Assembly: GCF_032062135.1 (NCBI RefSeq)
Contig: NC_092858.1
Coordinates: forward strand, 121,450,148 to 121,514,147
Reading direction: 5' to 3'
Origin: Pyxicephalus adspersus
Taxonomy: Eukaryota; Chordata; Amphibia; Anura; Pyxicephalidae
DNA length: 64,000 bases
Part shown: positions 1 to 10,339 of the stretch, in pieces
How the letters are laid out: each line of letters starts with the position of its first letter
Numbering within the stretch: the first letter of the stretch is position 1
The notes under the pieces: generated by a model
Database searches by the model: none
What the model saw: the letters and a program-made list of their open reading frames with translations, nothing else
What the model was told of the DNA's origin: nothing
Program-made: the position numbers and the translations under genes

Positions 1-18
1 TGGGTAATGTGTGTGCCA

Positions 19-261
19 TTAGAAAGAATGATTTTTTAGGGGAACAGTGACTTTTAATACACGCTCGCCAGTGTAAAGCTGCCGGAGATGCGCGGAGATC
101 TTTTTCAGTTTCTGAATAGCGCGATCGTGTACGATTTCGGATCGCGAATACGAATGCGCGACCGATAATCCGATTCTGCTTGATGAATCAGGGGCATTGA
201 CTTCTGCAGTTTGAGCTACAGAGTTTGTCCACATTGGAGTTTTTTTTAAGGCTATACCCAT
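19..261 (-). CDS. CpG-rich 80-codon ORF, unknown
   Basis: A reverse-strand ORF of 80 codons that ends with KNHSF and a stop. The C-terminal half is basic, with DRAIQKLKKISAHLRQLY as its central stretch, and could form a helix. Its DNA is strikingly CpG-rich (gcgcgatcgtgtacgatttc near 118-138) compared with the AT-rich DNA around it, which points to either a recently arrived element or a short exon. Upstream on the reverse strand an in-frame stop lies a few codons before the ATG, and a weak pyrimidine-rich acceptor-like stretch is present, so an internal exon is possible but not shown. I do not recognise a domain. It may be a fragment of a mobile element cut by the window edge. Low confidence that it is expressed. 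Confidence 0.22.
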   Translation of the reverse strand: MGIALKKTPMWTNSVAQTAEVNAPDSSSRIGLSVAHSYSRSEIVHDRAIQKLKKISAHLRQLYTGERVLKVTVPLKNHSF

Positions 262-356
262 ATAGAAATCCTTATGTAGAAATTAGCATAAACACAATCT
301 ATTGGCTAAAAAGCATTGCAAGGTATTATTATGTAACATTAAATTAATAAAGTATG

Positions 357-652
357 AAAGTGGAACTAACCCTAACTAAACTGAACTATTGCAGGACACC
401 ACCATCTTCTTCCTTCATAAATTGCTAGATACAACCTTTGGCCATCTTGATTGGCTGGGCTGGGATGACATTGTTCAGTCAATCCAGGCAGACGTAGGGG
501 AAATCAGGAATGTTGAGGTTAGCGTTTTTGACAGTTACTCAGAGAGATCAGGCAGGTTAAATGCTTATTGCAGAAGGGACATTGCCTGTTCCTTTCTGCA
601 ATAATGCTCTATTTGATCCAATTTTTTTTTATATTGGAACTAGTTCCACTTT
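357..652 (+). mobile_element. MITE of the 'ttaaagtggaac' family, copy 1
   Basis: The ends are inverted: AAAGTGGAACTA at the left and TAGTTCCACTTT at the right. Inside are landmarks shared with the copies at 7379 and 34790: 'ccatcttcttcc', 'tggccatcttgattggctgg', and near the end a 'cctgttcctttctgcaataatg' type segment. No coding capacity is expected; the 71-codon ORF inside it is incidental. The family is recognised by comparison within the window. Superfamily unknown. Confidence 0.7.
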
Positions 653-908
653 GATATTCAATTCAAGATTACACTTGCCTGCCTAATAAAAAAAACAATT
701 TTTATTTATTTTTTATATTCTTGTTTTAGCATTTGTTAAAATTTTGTAAAGTACAAAATCATCACATATTTTGTTCAATAACAAAAACTTTAAAGCTGTG
801 TGACCTAATGTAAATAATATTACTTTGCCTCAACCTAATAGTGAGTGTCCAGATTGCCATAACATACTGCAACACTTTTAGGTGTTTTCTACGGAATAGA
901 TAGTTTGT
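653..908. other. AT-rich non-coding DNA
   Basis: AT-rich sequence with T runs. No gene or repeat was recognised. Confidence 0.5.
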
Positions 909-1180
909 GTTTATTATTAGTTAATGAATTGTATTTGTATAGTACCTACATATTTTTCAGCACTTTACAAATTACATAGTCATTTTAATACCTGTCCCTC
1001 AGAGGGGCTCACAATCTAATGCCCCACCATAGTCAAATGACATTAACACAGTCAATTTTGAGGCAAACCAAATTTTGGGGTGTGGGAGGAGACTGGTGTG
1101 CCTAGAGAAAACCCACGCAAACACGGGGAGAACATACAAACTCTTTGCAGATAGTATCAAGGTTGAGAGCTGAAAAAACA
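909..1180 (-). mobile_element. tRNA-type SINE fragment, reverse strand
   Basis: Read on the reverse strand it contains, in order, 'gttctccccgtgtttgcgtg', a 'ggtggggcattagattgtga' segment, 'gcccctctgaggga', and a decayed tail resembling 'gctatacaaatac' followed by TAATAA. These are the middle and 3' parts of the SINE seen at 9825-10339. The tRNA-like head is missing or unrecognisable. The copy is old and diverged. Confidence 0.72.
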
Positions 1181-1459
1181 AAAAAGGCAAAGCCCTCCCA
1201 GTCAGTCTTTACCGCTTCTGTGGTAGTACCGCTTCTGTGAATGGTAGTGCAGAGCCTTTTGGGATACGCATGTCATGAATTCCAGGAGGCTTGGGCCAGG
1301 ATGGTGATCTCACAAATGCAGAGGGAGCTCTGTACTTTTTTTTTTTTGCAAAATAAAGCGACATACGTCATGGATCTGCACAAGTAAAGGTGTCATTTTT
1401 TTATTTTTACTTTAGGACCACTTTAATGAGAAAAGATCTCTGATTCTTATAAGGATTTT
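1181..1459. other. Non-coding DNA
   Basis: Contains a short direct repeat (taccgcttctgtg near 1211 and 1228), an 11-12 bp T run and a terminal 'aggaccactttaa' that resembles a MITE end. No gene seen. Confidence 0.4.
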
Positions 1460-2077
1460 ATGTTTGAGATCCCATATCTGGCAACTTGTTGTGTTCACGG
1501 GGCTGAAATTAGGTTTGACATTAGCTCTAAAGGCCTTCTATGTACCACAAAAATGTCATGTTTGTACAACTATTGGTGTGGAAGATATGAAGATTTATAC
1601 ATGGCGGGTTATGACAGCAGCTTGGACACAGACAGAGCCCATGCTGCTGCTGCTTTCACAGTACAAGGTGGGCCGGGAGTGGCACAGCTGATTACTGAGG
1701 TCTATAAAAGATGCCCACTCTCGGGGAACTCAGACTGGAGCACAATCCCTCTGAAAAAGATAGATGCATGCGCAAACAGAGCATACACAGCTGATTGTGA
1801 CATCATTTTATATGCCCAGTCAGCTGGTAGTACACATTCTGAGGGTAGGATTACAGCCAGGGCTGTGGATCAAACGGAGGAAGAAGAGCTGGGCAGCACA
1901 CAGGAAGAGGGATCCCTGTACATATTACCCAAGGGGGCAGCAGCTGGTCCCCAATGCCTCCTTAATATGTCTTGGACAAGAAATGCCCCCTTAGATTTTT
2001 TTAGGCGCCCACCAATGGGGGTACTGCCTCCATTTGGAACCTATGGTCTACAGTGTGTTCTGCTTGGTCAAATATAG
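1460..2077 (+). CDS. 205-codon ORF, unknown, probably not a gene
   Basis: This is the longest open frame in the window. The predicted protein has a Cys-rich first third, an Ala-rich stretch (HAAAAF) around residues 61-66, an acidic run EEEELG near residue 140 and no signal peptide, membrane segment or recognisable domain. A second 75-codon frame overlaps it in another register, and composition is uniform across the region, which argues against a true coding sequence. There is no clear splice structure or poly(A) signal. It could be an unrecognised element fragment. Kept because of its length only. Confidence 0.15.
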   Translation: MFEIPYLATCCVHGAEIRFDISSKGLLCTTKMSCLYNYWCGRYEDLYMAGYDSSLDTDRAHAAAAFTVQGGPGVAQLITEVYKRCPLSGNSDWSTIPLKKIDACANRAYTADCDIILYAQSAGSTHSEGRITARAVDQTEEEELGSTQEEGSLYILPKGAAAGPQCLLNMSWTRNAPLDFFRRPPMGVLPPFGTYGLQCVLLGQI

Positions 2078-4559
2078 ACAAGTGCTCCTTTCATAGTAAG
2101 ATAAGATTTCTATGAGGTACAGAATGGTAATCAATGTGTGCTATGGTGTCTCATTACCTGGTGGGTATGGAAAACGTTGAGTGCTTCTAAATCATGTGGT
2201 TTAATATGACATTCCAAACCAATTTCTATATGTCATAAGGGTTTTTCAGGTGCCTACTAGTAAACAGTTCTACAAATTATATAAAGTTTATTAAGTAATG
2301 CTTTTAAAACATACCACAAAGGTTCACATTTTTATTTATACCCTAATTACAATGTGCATTCCATAAACAGCCATTTCCATTGTATCAATTTTGTCTTAAC
2401 GTCCTTGATGCATTTCGACGAAGGCTTTCTCAGAAGGACAGAGTATATCAAAGCATCAATTATATTTATTCCAATGTTTAAATTTTCCAACTCCACATAG
2501 CTTCCAGAGATATTCAATTGAGTTCCCTCCAATAGAAGAGTGTATATAACAAATATCAACAAGTGCCTTTTAAGTTCAGTTTTATATGCCGTGACCCTTC
2601 AAACCTATTTTACAACACCTTTCACCATGTTATGAAGATAACAGGTAAAGGTATGACCTGTAGTTTTTCTTTATCTATGTCCAAGCTGGCACAGATATAT
2701 TTAAATGGTCACCTTAATGATTAAAAAAATGCTCCTGTGAGGGTCACAGCTTTCTCACTACTGCCTGACTGTTTATTATGACATACCTTTGCACATGCAA
2801 AAATTGGTTGGCATGTCCTACATGGGCAATGACCTTCAGTGCCACCGCTCCTCCTAGACTATTGCCAGGAGCTAGATCTAACTTTTCTTTGGTAAACTAC
2901 TTGTCAGGAAGCTTTCTTAACCTTTTACGTAACAGCATTTCCTTAATTAAGTATGAAGTTGTGACATGGGTGATAGAATATTAGAGATGCTGATACTCTC
3001 TTCCCATTGCACACAGCATGAGGGAAAGCTGAATACTAGCAGTCATGTCATGATATTAAAAAAGCAAATTTAAAAGTAATTTTCTTTTAAATAATGATAG
3101 CAGAGGTGTTTAAAGTTTAAAGTATTACAAATGTCACTGTTTTTATATTTGGCATTAGACTTTACATCTGTTTTATATGTCTGTAAAAAATCTGTTAAAC
3201 ATTGGCCTGCATAAGCAGTTAGTGTGATGTTTGTGCATGAATATTTTAAGAGTGTTTATTGCATATCAAACAAAGTTTAAACTCTCCTATGTTTGAGTAG
3301 AAAACCTGCTCCCTTTTCAGTTTGTGGTATGATCATCCCCATTTCAGTAGACATTGTGCTTTGTATGTAGCTCTATGGTGTTAAGAATACTAACAAAGTT
3401 TACAATGCACAGTCCTAAAATCAAACTGTGAGAGACAGAAGCTGGATGTCAGCTGGTCATTTTCAGATGTAAATTCTGCCAAACAGGCCGGGTCTCTCAC
3501 ATTTTCTTTCCAATGCCATAACCTGATAAAGCTGTTTTCAGATGACACAGAGCGAGTCTGTTCCTACTTACTCTGGCATGCGGTAAAGTACTGGCACATC
3601 AAAGCTGCATGCTACGTGCAACATGAGAGTGCTCCATGGGTTTGCTCGAGTGGAAAACACGACAAGACGCTTAGGCCATCATACTTCTGCTGGATATTGG
3701 GAAGTAAAACAAGCCATGGGAATTTTCATTCACCAACGGAAACAGTACATTGTCTTTGTGCTCTGAAAGCTGCATTGGCACTTTTAATTTGTAGGGTAAT
3801 CCATTTCCTACTTTAATAAAGGATGTGTGCTCTGAACAAATTATTCAGTTGATGTTATATAAGACAGTTATATTCATGCTTTGCATTGATCACACAGTGC
3901 TTTACGTTATTGTTTTAATGAAACACTCCCGAGTGAATATTTTGCATGATAGTCTGCATAAGCTGGCATTCATGATATCCATGTTCTGCATCTGACATTT
4001 ACTAGCCAAGTTCTTATAGTTGGCATCATCTTTATCTGGTCAATAGCACTGAAGTTGAAATGGTTAAAAAAATCAAAATGGACATTTCCCAGTTTTTTCC
4101 TTCACTCTAAGTCCTCTACAAGTGTGTAAAAAATGGTTGGTTCCCAAAAACAAAAAGCTGCCAAGAGTTGGTTCCCAGAAACCAAAGCTACAAAGAGTGA
4201 AAAGTGAAAACCTTGCAAGATTAGGTGAAGAAGCATTTGTTAAGCATTTCCACAAAACTTTTTAATGCCTTATGTCATAACCAGACCTCTTTAGGTTAGC
4301 AACTATTACATCATGCAAAAACTCTGAATAGGCAAAATCAAGGAAATTAAAAAAAAAAAGGTTAGTTTTTGCCTAAGGATAGGCCTTAAGCTCAAATGGA
4401 AAATACAGATCGAACTGAAATTATTCATATTACAAAAACATGCAAAAGCTGTTTTGGATTTACTACTACTATTTGCTACTACCTAGCAGGATGTGCATCT
4501 GGATACTGTCACATAAAGCTAAAGTGCAGGAGCCTCCCTTTCATGCTTGCAGTTCTGGG
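2078..4559. other. AT-rich non-coding DNA
   Basis: About 2.5 kb with short ORFs only (none above 75 codons) and no repeat that I recognise. It includes a local duplication 'agttggttcccagaaacc' / 'tggttggttcccaaaaac' near 4134-4183. Confidence 0.45.
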
Positions 4560-5200
4560 ACGGGTGCGCCTGCTCTTCCAGATTAAATCTGTATCGCCCC
4601 TCCAGCTAATCAGGAAATAGCCTGTTAACCACCCCTTGGCTATTTAGCTAGCTCAGACACAGCACTCAGCATTCATGCAATGTGTCTCCACTATTGCCGA
4701 GCCCCCTAGCTCTGCTTAGCATTTCCTCCACCTGTTGGTTAATTCAGTGCTTTTCCTGTACAGCTCCCGTGTTAACCCCTTGTGAACAGTCTTTTTTCTG
4801 TTTTCCAGCCAGTTCCCTTGTGGTGTTTCAGTGTTCCTTTCTGTCGTTGCTCCAGCGTCTCCTGTGTTCCCTGTGCCTGCAGTGGTCCCTTTGTCACTGG
4901 TATCTGTTTCCTGGATCCTTGGTATTTGACCTCTGGCTTGTGACCTGACCGCTCTTGCTTTCTGCCTGCCTCAACCCTGGCCTTCCTTGACAATTTTTCT
5001 GCCTTGTGATTTAGTACTGTGTATCTTCCTGCCCACCCTGGTGTGCCTAAGGACTGCAACCTGGCGGTAACCAGCAGCGCAACATCCTCACCACTAGAGG
5101 CTCTGGAGAAGACCTGGTTGCCACTTAGATTCTGCGCCTTGGCCCTTCTCAGGGCTTACACCCAAGCAGTAGAGCCCCCTAGAGGGTCTGACTGCCACAT
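4560..5200 (+). mobile_element. LTR-like repeat, copy A
   Basis: Collinear with copy B at 23480-24150 over about 600 bp. Shared blocks include 'tggctatttag', 'gtgttaacccc', 'ttccctgtgcctgcagtgg', 'gtgacctgacc', 'accagcagcgcaacatc', 'agaggctctgg' and a terminal 'gccccctag'. The CT-rich, codon-free character and length resemble solo LTRs of Ty3/gypsy elements in frogs. No primer-binding site or internal region was seen next to it. Ends are approximate, and the class is inferred rather than shown. Confidence 0.55.
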
Positions 5201-7378
5201 AGTTCCTTCCTGTACTCCAAAGACACAATTTAGGAATCAAAACACCTATATCTAAACGCATACTAAAAAGTATTAAACTTTTACTGCATATTCTTTTTTA
5301 CTGCATAATGATCTATGTAAGTCTGCTAGCTAGATATGGCCGGAAATTCCTTATGCCAAATTTGTCTGCAGAGGACAGTGAAGATGTCTTTTTTCTCATA
5401 TATTAGTATCCCCAGCAATTAACACCAGGCTGATTCAATTGTGTTTTATACATCAGACCTATTTATCTTCTACCTGACGTAAAAAAACTGGGATGCATGT
5501 CCACTTCTAATTGTGTAAGATGTTCCCAGCCTCAGGCAAGTTTCACACATCTCAATTGAAATCTGTAGTCGTTATTGATTTCTAGAGACAAATAGGTACT
5601 TTGCTAGTCAATTTATTACAATAATCTCTCACATGCCTAAAATCTGTTTGGTATATTGACAAAGATCAATGACCACTGCACTATGCTAGATTATCTATCT
5701 TTCTAAGGGAGACATTGTCCATGGCAAGTAAAAACCCATTGCTAATAAATGGGTAAAGCTATCAACCCAACATATCCTGGTGGACAATGTTACCTGACTT
5801 AATTTTACTATTTAAAAAAGTTACTGATGAATGAAATAATTGTTTTCTTAATTTCATAAAATGTTGGATTTATGGTATAACTCTGATCTGGTCTAAATAT
5901 TGTACTCCTTATAGAGCAGAATAATTTTACCTATTATCTTTTATAAATAAAAATTACATATGTGCAATATTTTATTTTAGAAATGAACACTTCCTTTATT
6001 TCCTGATACGTTAACTGTACAAACTTTGTTCTCTGAAGATAACAAGTATTTTTAGATGGCTTCTCTTTCACTTTTCATATGCTCTCTTCCTCACTTTCTT
6101 TTTTCCCTCACTGACCTGCTCCCCCTCCTCTTTTTCTTCTCTCCATCAATTTCACTCTTCCATACTCTCTTGCTTTCCTCAGCATTCCAGACATCCATAA
6201 CCAAAGGCTGACAGACCGTAAACATGGAAGTTAATTAAGGGTATCCATTTAGTCATTACATTTAAAAACAATCTGGTAATGAAACTATTTATTTTCATCT
6301 GCTATTTTCCAATCAGCCAGTAAACTGTTCTGAACATATGTTAAAATTATTAAGCATTATGTTCTGTTTAGGGGTATCATCCAATTAACAGCAAACTTTG
6401 TGTATAAACCATATCGGTTTGCCCATGCATGTGACAAGCAATGTATTAATACAAATTATAGGAACATTGCTATGTTGGTAATATTGTATTACTGTCATAA
6501 ATAATATAATAGATTTTGGCAATATTATTAGTACAAAATGTTGATGAACTGTTGGGGCATTTTTTGCACAATTGTCAGTTACAAAGTATATTTGGGTTTT
6601 GTAACCAAGTTAGGTGACAATGGGTGAAATTTATCTGATGGTAAATTAATTGCAAACTACCCCAAACTAAACAGGGCATCAAGTTAGACTTTGTTCATTT
6701 GTGCTACAGAACAAGTCCTTGACCTTAAGAGCCTCATCATAAAGAATGGCAACGAGCCAATCTGCAATATATTTCTTCATGTAGAGCTACAGAGAGCAAT
6801 TACAACTATCTGTACATCGCAGATTTTACATCCACATTGTTGCTAATTATTGACTTGGAAGATGAGCAAAGTATTCACATCTGTCTAAATGCCTTCATTT
6901 ATATTTGGAACAAGATCCACTTCTTCAGAGGAAATTGTGGTAATTGAAGACATTTATTTCTCTTTAGGTTCTAATCAACTAACATTAATAAATAAACATG
7001 CAATCTACAACATTAATATAGTATTGGTTTGCAATTAACTTGAAATGAAAAATTTAAAAATGTATTTTCAGTTGTATAAATTCATTTATTTACAAATGAT
7101 AACAGACAGACATATCCATGGGATAGTACACACAGCACATCTCCAAAATCCTCATATGCACAGCATATGGTAACCATGTAGCAAAGTAGAAAGAACACAT
7201 TCTGCCCAGCATCTCACATCAACCCCAGAAAGGTGAGCTTCATATTCGCCGATCCTGGAATGTTTCCATGGCTCGAAAGTGTTACAGTATCATTGAACTG
7301 GGGAAATATGGGGGGGAACTTTTACAGAAAAAAAGTCATAAACCGCAACAGAGAATAGCACTGCAGGCCCCTAACTGT
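5201..7378. other. AT-rich non-coding DNA with pyrimidine tract
   Basis: No gene seen. A strongly pyrimidine-rich tract lies at about 6056-6182 (CT-rich with CCCCCTCCTC and CTTCTC runs). The rest is AT-rich unique-looking DNA. Confidence 0.45.
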
Positions 7379-7700
7379 TAAAGTGGAACAAAACTTAATG
7401 TATACTCACCTGTCCCTGTTCCAGACCATCTTTTTCTCTTCCACATTCCAATCTTTGGCTATCTTGATCAACAAGGCTGGGATGATGTTATTCACACACA
7501 GGCACCCAGGACCCGCAGGGGAAGTCAAGTTTGACAGGTATCTTGGCACCAAATGTGAGCCATGCATGTGCAGCAAATTTCGACAGCTGGGTGGCATCAG
7601 GCAAGTAATAATACTTATTTCAGAAGAGACATCACCTGTCCCTTTCTGCAATGAAACCCTGCCTGATAATTTCACATCAAAACTCAGTTCCACCCATTTT
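7379..7700 (+). mobile_element. MITE of the 'ttaaagtggaac' family, copy 2
   Basis: Starts with TTAAAGTGGAAC and follows the same order as copy 1: 'tatactcacctgtccctgtt', 'ccatctttttctcttcc', 'tttggctatcttgatc', 'caggggaagtcaagtttgac' and 'cctgtccctttctgcaatga'. The right end is not clear; 'cagttccaccc' near 7685 may be its remnant. The 168-codon ORF that spans it is a by-product of the repeat. Confidence 0.7.
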
Positions 7701-8744
7701 AGGATAGGGGTCAAAACTTCTTTCTACTTTTTATTGTTGTATCCTGAATGGGAAGTTGTGCCCCCAATGACACCAGAACAAGAAATAAAAGGGTGCAGGT
7801 ATCACAGGGAAAGGAAGACACAGATGTTCCAACTCCTACCTATAGTGTTGAGTAAATTTGTTTTGTTTCTGTTTTTCTTGCCACAATAAAGGGATCCCAT
7901 CACTTCCTGTACTTGTCGTTGAGGTTTATTTCCAGTTAAACTTTCAGTTTAAAACAACTGAATACATTTCAGGTGCATTCAAATAAAAGTCGTCCACAAT
8001 CTTACAGTTTGTTTCCTTTAGAAGACAGCTACAGAGTATGGTATTATACTTTGGAGTATGACCATTTCTTTCTGTGTGGAAGCAGTGATCACTCTGCAGA
8101 GGTCAGACATTCCTGTGCCGATTGCAAAGATCTAGCTATAACTCAACAGAGGTCAATTCAGATCTCTGCAGAGAAATTCCAAATGAGGAAGGGTCCTTCT
8201 CTTTGGCATACTAGCAGATGACAGGCTTTTCTATTCACGTGGCTGCACAAGTTATGTGTTCTTGCACGTCTTTTTTTTATTAAACTGAAAATTCTATTGA
8301 ACATTAAGTCTCCCCAATGTGCATGTGGACAACAACACCCTGACCCATATCCTACCCTTCTTTTATCCTCTGTATGAAAAAAGAGGTTGGCTGTAGCTGA
8401 ACTTTACTACATTTTGTGACAGAGGTATCATTTTAAAGGTGTTGTAAACTGAATAAATAGCATCATAAAAAAAAACCTTAGTTTGCAGACGGAAGAAAAA
8501 TGTTGTTTATTATAATGTTATTAAAATTCACTCCCTCCATGCTGCCATACCTTTTATAACTTAACCACACTAGGTAATGATACATTCTGAGCTAATTTTA
8601 CATAAATATACATACTTTTTAGTGTGGTGACCACCCCTCAGCTGTTCATTTTTTTAGATTAAATGTAGACAATCCCACTTCCTGTTCAGGTGACAGTAGG
8701 GAATCAAAGTGTGCAATAAAACCTCTTTCGATTTATCTATAACA
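7701..8744. other. AT-rich non-coding DNA
   Basis: No recognisable gene. It contains an A-run and short ORFs only. Confidence 0.4.
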
Positions 8745-8772
8745 CTAGCTTATTACCCGGTGTTGCCCGTGT
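8745..8772 (-). other. Helitron 3' terminal hairpin and CTAG end
   Basis: Forward strand: CTAGCTTATTACCCGGTGTT followed by GCCCGTG. The inverted arms (CCCG and CGGG around the GTGTTG loop) and the CTRR-type terminus match the known 3' signature of Helitrons. The stem has one decayed pair. Confidence 0.75.
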
Positions 8773-8904
8773 ATTTATTTATTGCAATCTTATAATATAC
8801 AGGAAAAGGAATCAAATAAAGCTATAGGGTTAAATCAAAGAAATGTTTTTTACATGTTTTAAAAGTATAAGTACAATATACAAATAAATGAAAATACAAA
8901 TAAA

Positions 8905-9640
8905 TTAAATTACCCTAAATTATTGGCATATGTTCCAATGCTGTTTTAAATGTTTTATTAGGAAGATTGTGCTCATGAAACATCCTTTGTAACTTTAAGA
9001 CAATCTGAAATTTTGTTTTTGAGATGTAGGTGCACGTCTGGTCAGTTTCTATTAGTTTGTTTTCAATAAAATATAGTTGTAGAAATTTTTGGTGGTTGGC
9101 AGCGGAAGTATAGATCCCACTTTATGGTAAATTTGCCCTTGCACCGTGAATGTGGATGGAAATCCAGGCTGTTGAACAACTGATGTGGCGCGGAAATATG
9201 TCATTTGGAGTTGTATTTTGTATTTTCTGATTTTATTAGGAAAATGCTTTGACTATTTGAGGTATTTGCTGATGTTTACTTCCAACACATTCTTGTGGAG
9301 GGGTTTCCAGTTGACAGAGTTTGACTTTCCCTTTATTGCAGCAAATACCAGGAGACTCAGATTTAAACTCCTTAGCTTGACAGTAACCATTTTCATTTTT
9401 CCGATGGTAACACTTGCATGCTCCCAATAGTCTTTATGTGGATCATAGTGGAATCGTTCCAATGCTAAGCTAAAATGTTGTGCACTCTGTGATCGCATGG
9501 CTCTTTCTCTCAATTTGGGCACTCGGGTCTCAGGCAGGGCTGCAACTTGGGTGCTGTCGGCAGCAAAGTCCATAATTCCTTGCAGGGTGCTCTGGTGAAC
9601 ACCGGGCAGTTCCTTTGACTCTGGGCCTCAGCTCATACCT
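8905..9640 (-). pseudogene. Helitron replicase (Helitron_like_N region), broken
   Basis: Helitron replicases nick and copy DNA by a rolling-circle mechanism, and this is the conserved region ahead of the Rep domain. Translating the reverse strand in shifting frames gives, in order: an arginine-rich segment with PKLRERAMRSQSAQH; HYDPHKDYWEH; the zinc-ribbon-like CCNKGKVKL (about 9310-9340) followed by L-PP; TFTVQGQIYHKVGS with ILPLP (about 9080-9150); and FKTALEHMP (about 8930). Each block matches the established Helitron_like_N order. At least two frameshifts and stops separate them. The HUH nuclease and helicase are absent. It cannot encode a working protein. The family assignment rests on several independent motifs in the right order. 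Confidence 0.82.
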
Positions 9641-9824
9641 CCACCAAACGTGCAGATTGCACAGAGGGTCCACTTTCCCACAGTCTTTGAAGCTCTAGAT
9701 GTAGTAGCTATTTCTCTCATTTCCAGTAGTCGGGATGAGCTCCATGTGGGATGATGTTGGAGCTTACACTGAGTTTCTCACATGATCAATTTTATCAGAT
9801 AACAGTGTTTTGTTCTGAACTGCC
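9641..9824. other. Short unassigned segment
   Basis: It may include the 5' remainder of the Helitron, but I cannot place its boundary. Confidence 0.3.
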
Positions 9825-10339
9825 AGCATGGTGGCTCAGAGGTAGCCCACTTGGCTTTGCAGCTCTAGGCCCCAGGTTCAAATCTTAGCCAGAACCCTGC
9901 ATGGAGTTTGTTTGGAGGTTAATTGGCTTCACCACAAAAATGACCTTAGACTGTATAGATCAGTGGTCGCCAACCTTTTCAGTCCCGTGGACCACTAAAA
10001 TTACCAGCTTCTCCATAGTGATGTCATGAAACCTCCTCCATAGTGATGTCATGATTACATAACCCTGCCCACTCTCCCATCGCAGATCTGAACCTGCAAT
10101 GGGAGAGTGGGCCGGTTGTGTCCAGGCTCTGGCCAGTGCTTCCCCCTAGTGGCCAGAGCTTCGGACCCCCAAAATTTTCTTGCGGACCGGACCACTGGTT
10201 GGTGACCTCTGCTAAAAAATGACATATGACCATGGTGGGGACATTAGATTGAGAGCCCCTTTGACGGACAGTTAGTGATACGACATGTACAGCGCTGCAT
10301 AATATGATGGCGCTATATAAATACTGTGTAATAATAATA
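9825..10339 (+). mobile_element. tRNA-headed SINE, interrupted by a hAT MITE
   Basis: The head has a tRNA-like A box (tggctcagaggtag, 9832-9845) and B box (ggttcaaatc, 9875-9884). The body follows with 'gttaattggcttcaccac' and, after the inserted hAT MITE, 'tgacatatgaccatgg' and 'attagattgagagcccc'. The 3' tail is 'tgtacagcgctgcataat' then 'gcgctatataaatac', ending in TAATAATAAT. The internal Pol III promoter, tail and order are those of a SINE. The tail is the same as the end of the LINE inserted at 30551-31163. Confidence 0.85.
9961..10211. mobile_element. hAT-type MITE inside the SINE
   Basis: A 251-bp element with inverted ends CAGTGGTCGCCAACC and (reverse complement of the right end) CAGAGGTCACCAACC, 13 of 15 matching. 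Near the ends it carries 'gtggaccac' and 'cggaccggaccact'. Internal direct repeat 'ctccatagtgatgtcatga' occurs twice (about 10011 and 10037). The expected 8-bp target duplication is decayed (gtatagat and ctaaaaaa). It splits the SINE between 'gaccttagact' and 'atgacatatg'. Confidence 0.78.

Larger units (their letters stand above)
8745..9640 (-). mobile_element. Internally deleted Helitron
   Basis: On the reverse strand this runs from replicase N-terminal coding sequence to a typical Helitron 3' end. The end has a GC-rich hairpin (GGGCAACACCGGG) followed by AATAAG and CTAG, and the next host base is T, as expected for insertion between A and T. The catalytic Rep region and the helicase domain should lie between these two parts but are missing, so the copy has lost most of its coding region. 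The 5' end (5'-TC) was not located; the left limit of homology is about 9640. Confidence 0.82.

Noticed and set aside
4682..5255. Several ORFs of 78-95 codons on both strands
   Set aside because: All inside the LTR-like repeat; the homologous positions in copy B do not keep the same frames consistently.
7383..7889. 168-codon forward ORF
   Set aside because: Lies across a MITE copy and flank, overlaps a 102-codon ORF on the other strand, and has no domain.
9831..9884. A and B boxes suggesting a tRNA gene
   Set aside because: No cloverleaf could be made and it continues into a repeat body and tail; it is the head of a SINE.
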